A stretch of 64,000 nt of DNA, from NCBI RefSeq assembly GCF_003387155.1, contig NZ_QUMT01000001.1:434001-498000 (forward strand), written 5' to 3'. This DNA comes from Roseateles depolymerans (GTDB taxonomy: Bacteria > Pseudomonadota > Gammaproteobacteria > Burkholderiales > Burkholderiaceae_C). The position numbers were made by a program, and so were the translations under genes. Positions 25,475 through 34,892 of this stretch are shown here, piece by piece. The notes beneath the pieces are model-generated. The model worked only from the letters and a program-made list of their open reading frames with translations. It was not told the DNA's origin and searched no databases. How positions within the stretch are numbered: the first letter of the stretch is position 1; each line of letters starts with the position of its first letter.

Positions 25475-26437
25475 TCAATGCCCTTGCTGGCGTGCGATCT
25501 CGTCGATAGCGCGCTCCACGGCGCCTGCGGAACTGACGCTGGGCTGCCAGCCATACGCCTGCATCTTGTCAGTGAGGTAGGTGAACTTGGGCACGTCCCC
25601 CACCCAGCCCTTGTTACCCTGACCGAAGCTCAGCGTGGCCGTCGGCGCCACGCGAGCCACCACCATCTCGGCGATGCGTCGCACCGTAATGCCTTCGTCC
25701 GTCGGGCCGATGTTGACCAATTCCACCTTGCGGCTGTCATTGCGCGCCCGCACCATCAGCATGGCATTGACCAGGTCCGACACATGCAAGTAGGCCTTCT
25801 GCTGCGTGCCGTCTCCCAGAACGACCAGATTGTCCGGCGTGCGTGCGAGCTTGTTGATGAAGTCCAGGATGACGCCGTGGGTGGCAGGCACGCCCACCAC
25901 GTTCGGGAAGCGGAAGAGGTTCACCCGCTCCAGGAAACTTTCGGCGGCCGCACTGGCCTGGGCTTCGGAAGCCAGCTTCATCGCGCCGTAGTTGGAAATC
26001 GGCAGCAAAGGGCCAAGACCTTCATGCAAAGGCTGGTTGCCCAGATCGCCGTAGACCGCGGAACTGGATGCGAAATGGAAGTGCTTCACGCCATGTGCGC
26101 GCATGGCACGCAGCAGCTCGAAGGTGGTGCGGAACGTGTCCTTGAAGTCCACATCGCTGTCCTCGACACCAGCGGGAATATCCGAATTCGCAGCCAGGTG
26201 CCAGACTTCCTTCAGAGGGCCCAGTGCGGCGGCCTGTTCGAAGGCCTGGGCCGTGGCGGCTCGATCGGCCAGATCGGCCTCGATCACATGCAGCCGCTCA
26301 TGGTGGGGAAGCGCATCGCGCAGGCCGCGGCAGAAGTTGTCCGCCACGACGACCACGGCGCCTTCCTCCAACAGTCGCGGGACCAGATTCGCGCCGACAA
26401 ATCCGGCACCGCCGGCCACAAAGATGATTTGATTCAT
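25475..26437 (-). CDS. NAD-dependent sugar epimerase/dehydratase (extended SDR)
   Basis: A 320-residue extended SDR. It has the NAD-binding motif FVAGGAGFVGANLV (residues 6-19), FASSSAVYGD near residue 120 and the catalytic YGAMK near residue 148. It resembles UDP-glucose 4-epimerase-type enzymes but could act on GDP-heptose or another nucleotide sugar of this cluster. Related SDR genes are often seen beside hddA/gmhA genes, which hints at a heptose-linked role; that is inference. It is embedded between two glycosyltransferase genes. Confidence 0.8.
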   Translation of the reverse strand: MNQIIFVAGGAGFVGANLVPRLLEEGAVVVVADNFCRGLRDALPHHERLHVIEADLADRAATAQAFEQAAALGPLKEVWHLAANSDIPAGVEDSDVDFKDTFRTTFELLRAMRAHGVKHFHFASSSAVYGDLGNQPLHEGLGPLLPISNYGAMKLASEAQASAAAESFLERVNLFRFPNVVGVPATHGVILDFINKLARTPDNLVVLGDGTQQKAYLHVSDLVNAMLMVRARNDSRKVELVNIGPTDEGITVRRIAEMVVARVAPTATLSFGQGNKGWVGDVPKFTYLTDKMQAYGWQPSVSSAGAVERAIDEIARQQGH

Positions 26438-26479
26438 GAAAGAGGGGTCCCTGGGGAGAATTCTTGATCTGTGAGAACG

Positions 26480-27379
26480 TTACTGCGGCGTGACGCCGCC
26501 GCGCGGGGCCGATTGTCCCCCTTGCAGACGGGCTGCGGCTGCACCCGCGCTCCAGCGACGCATCAGAAAGTCGCGGATTCCTTTGAGCATCCACCCCAGC
26601 CGCTCCGCGCCGCGGTCCAGGATGAACGGGTAGACCAGGAACTTGGGCGGCAGGAGAGCCCCCAGACGCAGCTTGGAATAGAGCGGAACATGACGGAAGG
26701 TCAGCAGCCTGAGCGTGTCACGGAACTGGAAGTAGTGGCGGTATGGGGCGGGGACGTGATAGTGCATGCCCAGCACGCTGCGCTGTGCCAGTCCGAGGCG
26801 ATGGGCCATGGGAACATTGGCCAGCTTGAAGAGGCGCCAACCCTTCTGGCCCATCCGCCAGCACCAGTCGAAGTCAACGAAGTCCAGGAACAGCTCCTCG
26901 GAGAAGCGGTCTTCAGGCTGCAGGTCTCGCAGGGGAAACAGCATGCCGGAGGTCGCCAGACAGGTGACCGGCCGCGCCTGGACCTGCGGGCTGATGGCGG
27001 GAAGCCCCTGTTTCTCCAGGACCGAGTCGTCCAGCATCAGCGGGCCTACTGCGCAGCGTTCACCCCCCAGCGACTGCAGACCATCGGCCAGCGCCTGCAA
27101 GAAGTCCGGGCCCGGGGTGCTGTCCTGATCGAACAGGATGACGGCATCGCAGCCCAGCGCCCGCGCCTTGTCGATACCCTGGTTGAGTGCGGCACCCAGG
27201 CCCTTGTTGTGGCCATCCTGCAGCAGGGTCAGCTCCGGACAATGGCCGAAGTCGTGTCCGCCTGGCGTGTTGTCGACCACGATGACGGCCTGGCAACGCG
27301 CAGCCAGTGGGGCCACCCGGCTGCGGAAGGCAGCATCGGGCCGGTAGGTCGTATAGATGGCCGCAATTCGTTCAATCAT
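26480..27379 (-). CDS. Glycosyltransferase family 2 (rhamnosyltransferase-like)
   Basis: A 299-residue GT-A enzyme. It starts IERIAAIYTTYRPDAAFRSRV, then has VIVVDNTPGG near residue 35, GLGAALNQGI near 60, and the DXD-type motif FDQDSTPGPDFLQ near 82, the layout of RfbN/WbbL-like rhamnosyltransferases. A second acidic motif DFVDFDWCWRM near residue 165 matches the catalytic Asp region. Donor specificity within this subgroup varies, so the sugar is not assigned. It lies downstream of the polymerase gene on the same strand. Confidence 0.85.
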   Translation of the reverse strand: MIERIAAIYTTYRPDAAFRSRVAPLAARCQAVIVVDNTPGGHDFGHCPELTLLQDGHNKGLGAALNQGIDKARALGCDAVILFDQDSTPGPDFLQALADGLQSLGGERCAVGPLMLDDSVLEKQGLPAISPQVQARPVTCLATSGMLFPLRDLQPEDRFSEELFLDFVDFDWCWRMGQKGWRLFKLANVPMAHRLGLAQRSVLGMHYHVPAPYRHYFQFRDTLRLLTFRHVPLYSKLRLGALLPPKFLVYPFILDRGAERLGWMLKGIRDFLMRRWSAGAAAARLQGGQSAPRGGVTPQ

Positions 27380-27419
27380 GGGCAGCAGGCTGTGAGGCAG
27401 TGAGGCAGTGGAGCAGTGA

Positions 27420-28685
27420 TCAGGCAGCCGGAGATCCGGGCGTCACGGTCGGGGTCGGCCGCATTGCCGGGACGGCGGGCTCGCCGGGGCTTGGGCTGAG
27501 ACCGGATGGATGCGGCGTGCGCGGGAACAGGTGTACCAGCAGCATCGTCGCGATGATCTGGTTGGTGTCCAGGATGTAGGGGTTGCTGATGCCCGAGAGC
27601 ATGTAGAGCCAGAAGATGATCCGCCCCTCGCGGCTTAGAGTGTGGCGTGCGCAGTACAGCAGCGTGGCGCCATAGATCGCAGCACCGATCAACCCTAGTT
27701 GATAGCCAACGAACAACGCCTGCAATTCGATGTAGAGACTGTCCGAATAGTCATTGATACGCCCATTCGGGAAACGGCTGCCCAGCCCGGCACCGGTCAA
27801 CACAGCCGCCGGCAGCGTGTCGGTTGCGCGGATCACCGCGTCGATCTGGTCGAAGCGCACGCCCATCGACGAGCCTGCGCCGTCGAACTTGCGGGTCACC
27901 GAATGGATGCCCACGTCGGAGTTGGCCACCGCCACGACCGCCAACACGCTGAACACTGTCAGCCAGGTACGGGTGTGGGTGTAGAAGTACGCCTTGAACC
28001 GCAGGAACACCGCCAGGCCGGCCATCAGGAAATAGGTCAGGTTGCCGGCGGCTAGCAGGCCCATGACGGCCAGGATCAAACCCCACCGCCGCCACCGCGT
28101 GGGCGGCTGCCACAGGCACACAGCGAAAAGGAGGGGGATGAGCGCATTGCCGATCACCTGGACGCGGTAATACAGCCCGTCCAGCGTGTAGACATCGCCC
28201 CAGTCGCTGGTGATGGCGTAGGCCCGCACGGCGCCCCCCATGAGCGGGTCCTGCATCACCGACAGGGTGATGGACAGGATTGCAATGCCAAGCGCCTGCA
28301 GCGCCACCGGGAACAAGGCCCAGGCAGGGGAGACCGGCTGGGAGCGCACGCCAAAGGCAACCAGCGTGGCGATGGTGATGACCAGGAATCGCAGGCCCAC
28401 CGACGCTTCGTTGCCGAGAAACACCGACACCACCAGCGACACGCAGCAAAACAGCAGCATCGGCACCACCGCCAGCGTGACCTTGCTGAAGTGCAGGGTG
28501 CCCATCAGGATCAGCAGCGCAAATGGCGCGGTAAGACTGCTCAGACCAGGCACCTGCGCATGCCGTGTCAGCAACAGCGTGGCCAGCGAAAACGCCAGCG
28601 ACAGGCCCAGCGCAATGCGTTGACGCGGTCGGTGGACGGATTCGTCAGGCCTCCAGGTGTCGGCGTGAAGCGGGGGCATGCTCAT
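27420..28685 (-). CDS. Predicted O-antigen/polysaccharide polymerase (Wzy-like)
   Basis: A 421-residue polytopic membrane protein with about 10-11 hydrophobic helices and one larger periplasmic loop (GIHSVTRKFDGAGSSMGVRFDQID to GRINDYSDSLYIEL, about residues 260-335). This is the topology of Wzy polymerases, which have little sequence conservation. Placement inside a cluster with flippase, Wzz and Wza genes supports the call over a generic transporter or ligase. The C-terminal 35 residues are a Pro/Ser/Thr-rich tail (SPSPGEPAVPAMRPTPTV) unlike a membrane protein end. Confidence 0.7.
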   Translation of the reverse strand: MSMPPLHADTWRPDESVHRPRQRIALGLSLAFSLATLLLTRHAQVPGLSSLTAPFALLILMGTLHFSKVTLAVVPMLLFCCVSLVVSVFLGNEASVGLRFLVITIATLVAFGVRSQPVSPAWALFPVALQALGIAILSITLSVMQDPLMGGAVRAYAITSDWGDVYTLDGLYYRVQVIGNALIPLLFAVCLWQPPTRWRRWGLILAVMGLLAAGNLTYFLMAGLAVFLRFKAYFYTHTRTWLTVFSVLAVVAVANSDVGIHSVTRKFDGAGSSMGVRFDQIDAVIRATDTLPAAVLTGAGLGSRFPNGRINDYSDSLYIELQALFVGYQLGLIGAAIYGATLLYCARHTLSREGRIIFWLYMLSGISNPYILDTNQIIATMLLVHLFPRTPHPSGLSPSPGEPAVPAMRPTPTVTPGSPAA

Positions 28686-28700
28686 GGAGCGCTCATGGCG

Positions 28701-29621
28701 TCAGGCCAGCCAATAGCTGAATGCATGGTCCGGGCGGATGCCGTGGGACAGCAGGTAAGCCAGGCGGCGAACGGGGCTGCCCTGTTCGGCCGCGATGGCC
28801 CGGCGGCATTCGGGCAGGTTCAGGGTTGGCCACTGGCGCGAGACCAGTGCCTGCAGCATCACCAGGCGCAAAGACCGGGAACTGTGTGCCTGTGCGCGAA
28901 AACGATCGATGGCCTTGAGGCGCCCCAGCAGGCGCTGCAGCAGCGGGCCGCGCCGGGAGACGCCGCACTGATTGCGGCCGTGCTGGCGGTACAGCATCAA
29001 GGGTTGCTCGATGGCCTGGATGCGTCCGGTGTACTTGGCCACCATGCCCACCCAGTAGTCGTGCATCGGCGCGCCCTCGGGCACCGGGAACGCGGCGCCC
29101 AGGAGCGCGCGATTGCCCATCATGGTGCAGCCTGCCACCACATTGATCACCGGCAGCCCTGCCAGCTCACGGGCATAGGGACGGGCATCCAGGGTGTCCC
29201 AGAAGGACTCGGCCGTGGGCGCCAGAGCTGCATCGGTGACCGTCATGTCGCAGAACACCAGGCCCGGAGTGCCCTCTGGACAGTCCAGCGCCTGCAGGTG
29301 CGCCAGGGACGTGGCGAGCTTGTCGGCCTGCCAGACATCGTCCTGGTCGCAGAATGCGAACACGGGGGATGTGACGTGCGTACTCAGCGCGTTAAGGCAG
29401 CGGACGGTGCCAAGATTGCCCAAGCCGTCCTCGATCAGTTGGAAGCGCTCAGGATGGGCCGCCTGATAAGCGCGAAGGATCTCCAGGGAGCGGTCTTTGG
29501 AGCCATCGTCGCGCATCAGGCAGCGCCAGTGGGTGTGGGTCTGCGCGAGCAGCGAGTCCAGCTGGGCCTGGAGGAACTGGCTGCCGTTGTAGACCGGCAA
29601 GAGGATGTCGATGGATAACAT
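28701..29621 (-). CDS. Glycosyltransferase family 2
   Basis: A 306-residue GT-A transferase. It starts MLSIDILLPVYNGSQFLQAQLDSLLAQ, with CLMRDDGSKDRS near residue 33 and the DXD-type FCDQDDVWQADKLA near 92. It resembles enzymes such as RfbG/WcaA-like transferases in O-antigen clusters. It lies 15 bp upstream of the polymerase gene in the same transcription unit. Donor and linkage are unknown. Confidence 0.87.
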   Translation of the reverse strand: MLSIDILLPVYNGSQFLQAQLDSLLAQTHTHWRCLMRDDGSKDRSLEILRAYQAAHPERFQLIEDGLGNLGTVRCLNALSTHVTSPVFAFCDQDDVWQADKLATSLAHLQALDCPEGTPGLVFCDMTVTDAALAPTAESFWDTLDARPYARELAGLPVINVVAGCTMMGNRALLGAAFPVPEGAPMHDYWVGMVAKYTGRIQAIEQPLMLYRQHGRNQCGVSRRGPLLQRLLGRLKAIDRFRAQAHSSRSLRLVMLQALVSRQWPTLNLPECRRAIAAEQGSPVRRLAYLLSHGIRPDHAFSYWLA

Positions 29622-29633
29622 CGGCAGAGAATC

Positions 29634-30587
29634 CTAATCTTTGCGCTTTCGTCGCCACACGTTGACAGCGCGCGCGGCGTTGATCGCTCGCACCGGCACT
29701 CGTGCCACCACCGACGCCCACAAGGGGTGAATGGGGGATGCGACGGCAAATGCCTGTCTATGCAGCTTCAACGATTGCACCGTCAACGCGCCCATCGCTC
29801 GCAGCTGAACGAGGCTGACGACATTGAACAGCTGCGTCTGCACCGCATGCGACCGGATGATGCGATCCTGCTCCTGCCGGCTGAAGAGGGTCGGGAACGA
29901 CCGGATCAGCGCGGTCCAGTCCTTGACAAACACGTCAAAGGCGGATTGTAGCCAGTAGCTGGACTTCTTCCGGTTGAACGCAATCCCCTTGGGCCCCAGC
30001 CAAAGCAGCCGGCGAGGCGCCAGGGAACAGGCCTCCAGAATCAGGCCCAGTTGCGGAAAGTTCTTCCAGGAGGCCTTGCGTGACTCCGCCACCGGCAGCG
30101 ACCGGATCGCCCGTCCGTAAAGAGTGGCACCCGACAAGGTGAGATACCAGGTCCGGTCCAGCAGGAAGGGGTGGACATCGTCGCCTTCGATGAGACGGGT
30201 GTGGTCGTCGTGAACGTATGCGTTCACGAAGCAGAGGTCGGGCCGGTGGGTCGCAAGCGCCTCCAGCGCCTGGCCCAGCATCCCGGGCTGCAGGAAGACG
30301 GAGTCTCCCAGGTACCACACATAGTCCGTGTCTGGCATCGACACCGTCGCAAAAAAATTGGCGTCGTGGCCGTGCCTTGGATCGTTCCGGCGATACGTCA
30401 CCAGCGGAAACTCCTGCTGGAGCACCTGCACCTTCTGCGCGGTCAGGTCGTCGGTGCTGTCGTCGGAGATGAAGACGGCCACCTGATGCGCCATGAGCTC
30501 CGGCAGCATGGCACGCAGGTTTTCCAGCAGGATCTCGCTGCGGTTGTAGGTGGGAATCGCCAGTGCGAGGAGCGGGTTGGGGGTCAT
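29634..30587 (-). CDS. Glycosyltransferase family 2 (abequosyltransferase-like)
   Basis: A 317-residue GT-A enzyme. It starts NPLLALAIPTYNRSEILLENLRAML and has VFISDDSTDDLT near residue 36 and YVWYLGDSVFLQPGM near 90, where the usual DXD is replaced by a GDSV-type motif. This N-terminal pattern resembles transferases of 3,6-dideoxyhexoses such as abequosyltransferase, which would suit the dideoxyhexose genes upstream. That match is from memory and needs a search. Its start overlaps the epimerase stop as TGATG. Confidence 0.75.
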   Translation of the reverse strand: MTPNPLLALAIPTYNRSEILLENLRAMLPELMAHQVAVFISDDSTDDLTAQKVQVLQQEFPLVTYRRNDPRHGHDANFFATVSMPDTDYVWYLGDSVFLQPGMLGQALEALATHRPDLCFVNAYVHDDHTRLIEGDDVHPFLLDRTWYLTLSGATLYGRAIRSLPVAESRKASWKNFPQLGLILEACSLAPRRLLWLGPKGIAFNRKKSSYWLQSAFDVFVKDWTALIRSFPTLFSRQEQDRIIRSHAVQTQLFNVVSLVQLRAMGALTVQSLKLHRQAFAVASPIHPLWASVVARVPVRAINAARAVNVWRRKRKD

Positions 30588-31510
30588 CAGCGGTGCAGAT
30601 CGTCGAGGTAGCGGCTCAGGGCTTCGCGCAGTTCGAGGGGTTCGAAGGGCACGACGCTGCGAAGCTTGGAGATGTTGAGCACCATCCGCTGCACATCCAC
30701 GGCGCGCCCTTCACGGAAGCGAATATCCGCAGAAATGCCGGTCAGTTGCTGCAGCAGATCGAGGAGTTCAATGATCGAGTGGCCCACGCCGGCGCCAATG
30801 TTGAAGGTCTGTCCCCAGGCTGACTCCGCCACGAGTAGTCGTGCGACAGCCTCGGCCAGGTCCTGCACCCACAGGTAGTCCCGCACAACGGAACCGTCTC
30901 CCCAGATCTCGATGGGCTGCCCGTGCAGCATCTTCTCCACCGCCACCGCAACCAGCCCCTGCTTGCGATGCGGATTCTGGAAAGGTCCGAATGGATTGGA
31001 CGGCCGCAGGATCATGTGCTGCAGCCCCTGGGTGCGCGCCATCAATTCCACGTACTGCTCGACCATGAGCTTCGAGTAGCCGTAATGGCTGATGGGGCGC
31101 AGCGGTGTGGTTTCGTCCAGCGTCGTTTGCGTGCTCGCGCCATAGACGGTTCCCCCGGAGGAGACATAAACAAAGCGCACCTGCTGGCGGGCCAGCTGTT
31201 CCATTAACCGGAACGTTGGCACGATGGTCTGCGTCAGCTCCCTGTCGAAGTCTGCAGCGCTGCTGGAAGGAATGAGACTGGAAGCCAGGGCCACGACGCA
31301 GTCGATCTCGCAGGACTGGACCAGCGCCATCAAAGGCTCCACCGCCATATCCTTGATCAGGTGGAATGAGCTTACTGCCGGCAGTTTGCGCGCGAAAGTG
31401 GTCGGCGCGCTGGAGCGCGCGGCGATGTGCACTTCATGACCATGGCGAACCAGGGCCTCGGCCAAATTAAGACCGACGAAGCCGGTGCCACCAATGAGTA
31501 GGACTTTCAT
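30587..31510 (-). CDS. NAD-dependent sugar epimerase/dehydratase (extended SDR, GalE-like)
   Basis: A 307-residue extended SDR with VLLIGGTGFVGLNLAEAL at the N-terminus (residues 3-20), VYVSSGGTVYGAS near 117 and the catalytic YGYSK near 145, then RPSNPFGPFQNP. It is closest in appearance to UDP-glucose or UDP-GlcNAc 4-epimerases. The ATG at 31510 starts MKVLLIGG and its 5' end overlaps the upstream glycosyltransferase stop (ATGA). It probably supplies a hexose or hexosamine precursor for the cluster 2 glycan. Confidence 0.83.
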   Translation of the reverse strand: MKVLLIGGTGFVGLNLAEALVRHGHEVHIAARSSAPTTFARKLPAVSSFHLIKDMAVEPLMALVQSCEIDCVVALASSLIPSSSAADFDRELTQTIVPTFRLMEQLARQQVRFVYVSSGGTVYGASTQTTLDETTPLRPISHYGYSKLMVEQYVELMARTQGLQHMILRPSNPFGPFQNPHRKQGLVAVAVEKMLHGQPIEIWGDGSVVRDYLWVQDLAEAVARLLVAESAWGQTFNIGAGVGHSIIELLDLLQQLTGISADIRFREGRAVDVQRMVLNISKLRSVVPFEPLELREALSRYLDDLHR

Positions 31511-32574
31511 GAGCTCAGCGAACCATGACGAGTGTGATGGGGTCGCCGGGCCTCCAGACCGCACAACACGGAAGTGAACAGACGCCAGGCGCGTAGCTTC
31601 AGTGACATCAGACGCGACATCGGTGCCTGACCGGCCTCACGCCAATCCTCTTCGATGGATGTTTGCTGGGTGCGCTGGAGTGGATCCAGGAGGTGACGAT
31701 AAAAGCGAGGCACCGCTCCGCTGGCAATCATTCGTTCGCGCAATTGTCGCGATCCGCTGACAAAGGCGGAACGTGTTTGCGGCAGCATGGATTCGTTCTG
31801 GCGCATGCGGTAGAGACTCACCGGACGGGCCCAGATGGGAAGGGCGCCATAGGCGGCTGTCCAGCGGCACCAAAAATCGTAGTCCGCAATCGGATGCTGC
31901 TGGGGATCGAAGCCGCCCAGCGCAATCGCCTTGTCCCGGTGCAGGATGATTCCCAACGTGCCGGCGAACGGGTTGGCAAAGAACAGATGGTGCACGGAAT
32001 GCTGCTGGACCTTGGTGCGCAGCGGCGCCAGCAGTCGCTTGACGGCCTGTTTCAGCGGACGCAGCCGCGACGGCGGTGCCGTCGGCGGACGTTGTGCCCG
32101 TTCGTCCAGCACGCCATGCCGCCACGCAATGGCGGAGCCAGCGCTGCCGCCCGGACCGAGATGGCGATTCACCTCTTCTGCAAAGCTGGGCTCCAGCAGG
32201 TCGTCGTCGTGCAGGATGGTGACGTAGTCGCCGCGTGCGAGGGCCATGCAGCAGTTCCAGTTGGCCACCATCCCCACATTCGTGAGGTTCTTGTAGTAGG
32301 TCAGCGGGTGCCCTGCAAAGGCCTGCATCGCCTCTAGCGCCTGCGTGTCGTTGTCCGGGTCGTTGTCAACGATCAGCAGTTCCACCGGAATGCTGAAGCG
32401 CTGCGCCAGCACGGAGGCGATTGCCTCACTCAGCAGGTCAAAGCGCCGGAACGTTGGAATCGCGATGGAGAGCCGGGGCCGGCCCTGCGCTTGAAGTTGA
32501 GGTCCAGCGATCAACACTCGTGCTTGCGGCGTGGGGGCCGCAGCAGGGGACGCGTGGGAAGGGGAAGCGTTCAT
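31507..32574 (-). CDS. Glycosyltransferase family 2
   Basis: A 355-residue GT-A transferase. After a Pro/Ala-rich N-terminus of about 30 residues it has RLSIAIPTFRRFDLLSEAIASVLAQ, LLIVDNDPDND near residue 66 and VTILHDDDLLEPSFAEEV near 115 (DXD motif). The C-terminal half contains a long helical region with PIADYDFWCRWTAAYG, which carries the likely catalytic Asp. It overlaps both neighbours by 4 bp, so it is co-translated with the flippase and epimerase genes. Sugar specificity is unknown. Confidence 0.87.
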   Translation of the reverse strand: MNASPSHASPAAAPTPQARVLIAGPQLQAQGRPRLSIAIPTFRRFDLLSEAIASVLAQRFSIPVELLIVDNDPDNDTQALEAMQAFAGHPLTYYKNLTNVGMVANWNCCMALARGDYVTILHDDDLLEPSFAEEVNRHLGPGGSAGSAIAWRHGVLDERAQRPPTAPPSRLRPLKQAVKRLLAPLRTKVQQHSVHHLFFANPFAGTLGIILHRDKAIALGGFDPQQHPIADYDFWCRWTAAYGALPIWARPVSLYRMRQNESMLPQTRSAFVSGSRQLRERMIASGAVPRFYRHLLDPLQRTQQTSIEEDWREAGQAPMSRLMSLKLRAWRLFTSVLCGLEARRPHHTRHGSLSS

Positions 32575-33989
32575 GGACGTACGTTCTGTGGGTCGTCAGC
32601 ATGGGGATGGCGGCGGCCGAGGATCCGCTGGAATCCCAGAGACAGCAGTTCAAGCCAGCCGACACCCAGGTCCAGCCGCGCCTCCCGAGGCCATTTCCAA
32701 TTGTTGTAGGCCAGTTGGACCACGCCTTGCGCGGCAATCAGTCCCGCAACACCGAATGGCTTGACCAGCGCCAGGCTGCTCAGGCAGATCAGGACGCCGG
32801 ACAGCAGGCCGGCCCGCACGAACGGCACCTGGTTGCGTGTGGTGAGATAACCCGCGGCCAGGCTATGGTTCAGTTCCAGCAGCATGATCAGGCCCAGCCA
32901 ACAGAGCAGGGGGGTGGGCAGGAGCAGGGTCTTGCTGTGCAGGAGCTGCAGGCACCAGTTGCCGGCCACGATCATCACCAACAGCCCCGCCAGGAATGCA
33001 CCGCAGGCGATCAGCAACACTTCCCCATAGAGCCCGCGCAGCGCGTGGATGTCCCGGGTGGCCTGTGCCGACGCCAGGCGCGGCATGCGGACCTGAAGAA
33101 TCACCGCAGCGACTCCGCTGAGTGTCATCAGGAGGGTCACCGTCAATCCCAGGCTGGCTGCCGCGCTGACGCCCAGGAAGCTGGACGCCACCAGCACATT
33201 GGCCCGCTGGATAAGGAAAGCCCCGACCTGCACCACCCCCAGCCGGCTGGCGTTGTGCCACAGCAGCTGCACCGTGTGCTGGATGGACTCACGCGATCGC
33301 TCGGGCAGCGCAATGGCGCCGCGTCGGAAGAACCGCATGGCCACGAACCTTCCGGAGACGCTGGCGAGGAAGGTGGCGGCACCCAGCCCCAACAGGCCAC
33401 CGCCGGCGGACAGGGCCAGGATGCCGGCAGCGAGCATGCTGGCACGAGTCACGATGACCACCTGGTTGGCGGCCACCACGTCACCACGGCCCTGCAGCAG
33501 ACCGTTCACATAGCCATAGTAGAAATTGCAGATGTTGCCCGCTGCGTAGAGCCACCATGCGCCCAGCACCATGCCGCGGTCCTGCGTGGGCGTCATCACG
33601 GACAGCACATACAGGCTGCCCACGCTCATCAGGATCAGACCACCGAGCAGGGCGACCCATCGATAAATCCTGCGAGCGGCTTGCGTCAGATCGGCGAGCA
33701 GTCCAGGATCCACCTGCCCGCTGGTGTGCATGTCCGTGGGCAAACCGTGCCCGGCCAGCGAGCGGGCACCGGCAAACAGGTAGGCCGTGTTGCGGGCAAT
33801 GGTGGGAAGAAAGCCCAGCTCCAGCAACTGCGCCAGGCTGGTCAGTGTCATGAACACAAACCAGATGCCGACGTCTTCGGAGGGCAGGCTGCGCACCACC
33901 GCAGGGAGCAGCAGCAGGCCGGCCCCAATATTTAGGGCCTGAGCGAAATAGCCCCACTTCAGCTCAGAGCGTGGTTTGGCGGCATTCAT
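32571..33989 (-). CDS. Oligosaccharide flippase of cluster 2, Wzx/PST family
   Basis: A 472-residue polytopic protein with about 12-14 membrane helices and no soluble domain. It starts LKWGYFAQALNIGAGLLLLPAVVRSL and is unlike the cluster 1 flippase in sequence, which agrees with transport of a different glycan. It is placed directly after the dideoxyhexose genes, the same relative place as wzx in Yersinia O-antigen clusters carrying ddh genes. A 52-bp gap precedes it; its stop overlaps the next glycosyltransferase region by 4 bp. Confidence 0.85.
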   Translation of the reverse strand: MNAAKPRSELKWGYFAQALNIGAGLLLLPAVVRSLPSEDVGIWFVFMTLTSLAQLLELGFLPTIARNTAYLFAGARSLAGHGLPTDMHTSGQVDPGLLADLTQAARRIYRWVALLGGLILMSVGSLYVLSVMTPTQDRGMVLGAWWLYAAGNICNFYYGYVNGLLQGRGDVVAANQVVIVTRASMLAAGILALSAGGGLLGLGAATFLASVSGRFVAMRFFRRGAIALPERSRESIQHTVQLLWHNASRLGVVQVGAFLIQRANVLVASSFLGVSAAASLGLTVTLLMTLSGVAAVILQVRMPRLASAQATRDIHALRGLYGEVLLIACGAFLAGLLVMIVAGNWCLQLLHSKTLLLPTPLLCWLGLIMLLELNHSLAAGYLTTRNQVPFVRAGLLSGVLICLSSLALVKPFGVAGLIAAQGVVQLAYNNWKWPREARLDLGVGWLELLSLGFQRILGRRHPHADDPQNVRP

Positions 33990-34041
33990 GAGCGGCGTCC
34001 CCTGTGTCGCGCGACACCGGCTGTGGACCGAAGGAGCGGAC

Positions 34042-34890
34042 TCACGCGATGTGGACGCTGTTCATGTCGGCCACCAGTCTGGGCAGCTCGCCAGGCCGCA
34101 GACCGACCTGTCCTGGCACCAGTTGACCTGTCGCCTGCCAGTGGGCCCACCAGTGCTGGGCAAAAGCCAGCAGCGTTTGCCCATGGCCGGTTCCCACGTT
34201 TCGTACCTGTGGGCGTCCCGGTTCCACTTGGCTGAAGTCCAGCGCCGCCAGGAACTGGCGGGCAACGTCCTGCACGGGAATGAAGTCTCGGACCTGAACG
34301 CCGGCACTCATGGCGAAGTCGCGACCCTCCAGGGCGGCTGCCCTCAGTGACGGCCAGAATCGCGTGGCGGCTTCCCCGTCGCCAAAGACCTGGAAGATGC
34401 GCAACACTTGCAGACGCAGGCCGAGATGACGCGCCAGGCCCAGGCAGGCGGTGGTCGCGGCAGCCTTGGAGATGGGATAGCTCAGGGAGGGGCGCATGTC
34501 GGTCGCCGGAGGGACGACGTCAAGGCCTTGTGCGGCTTCCCCATATTCGAAGCAGGTGCCTGCCACCAGGACATCCCGGATGCCGAGCGCGGCCGCTTGC
34601 TGCAGCAGGTGCACGGCTGCAAAGACATTCCAGTAAAGACATTCATCCAGCGGTGCGTAGGGAGGGTTGGGCGTGTGTGACGCCAGATGCACCACGGCAT
34701 CGCAGCCCTCAAGCTCGGCGGTGAAGTCACCGTCCAACGCCCGGTCCACCCATTGCGGCTCGCGGTCCAGCTTCAGGCGGGACTGGCTGCCCGGGCGACG
34801 CTGTGCCACCAGCGTATGGCCAGCCGCATGCGCCTGATTGATCAGGTGGGAGCCGACAAAGCCAGTGCCCCCGGTGATGAAGAGCTTCAT
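34042..34890 (-). CDS. SDR reductase, predicted CDP-ascarylose synthase (AscF-like)
   Basis: A 282-residue SDR with the NAD(P)-binding motif LFITGGTGFVGSHLI (residues 3-17), LVAGTCFEYGE near 108 and the catalytic YPISK near 139. It resembles CDP-abequose/paratose/ascarylose synthases, which reduce C4 of the CDP-3,6-dideoxy-4-keto sugar in the last step. The partner 3,5-epimerase gene 2 bp upstream favours the L-sugar ascarylose over abequose or paratose. That product call is inference. It ends the six-gene dideoxyhexose block. Confidence 0.75.
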   Translation of the reverse strand: MKLFITGGTGFVGSHLINQAHAAGHTLVAQRRPGSQSRLKLDREPQWVDRALDGDFTAELEGCDAVVHLASHTPNPPYAPLDECLYWNVFAAVHLLQQAAALGIRDVLVAGTCFEYGEAAQGLDVVPPATDMRPSLSYPISKAAATTACLGLARHLGLRLQVLRIFQVFGDGEAATRFWPSLRAAALEGRDFAMSAGVQVRDFIPVQDVARQFLAALDFSQVEPGRPQVRNVGTGHGQTLLAFAQHWWAHWQATGQLVPGQVGLRPGELPRLVADMNSVHIA

Positions 34891-34892
34891 GG

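Noticed and set aside
32421-33935. 504-residue open frame on the plus strand opposite the cluster 2 flippase
   Set aside because: Gln/His/Gly-rich antisense frame with no membrane or domain signal; the flippase on the other strand is well supported.
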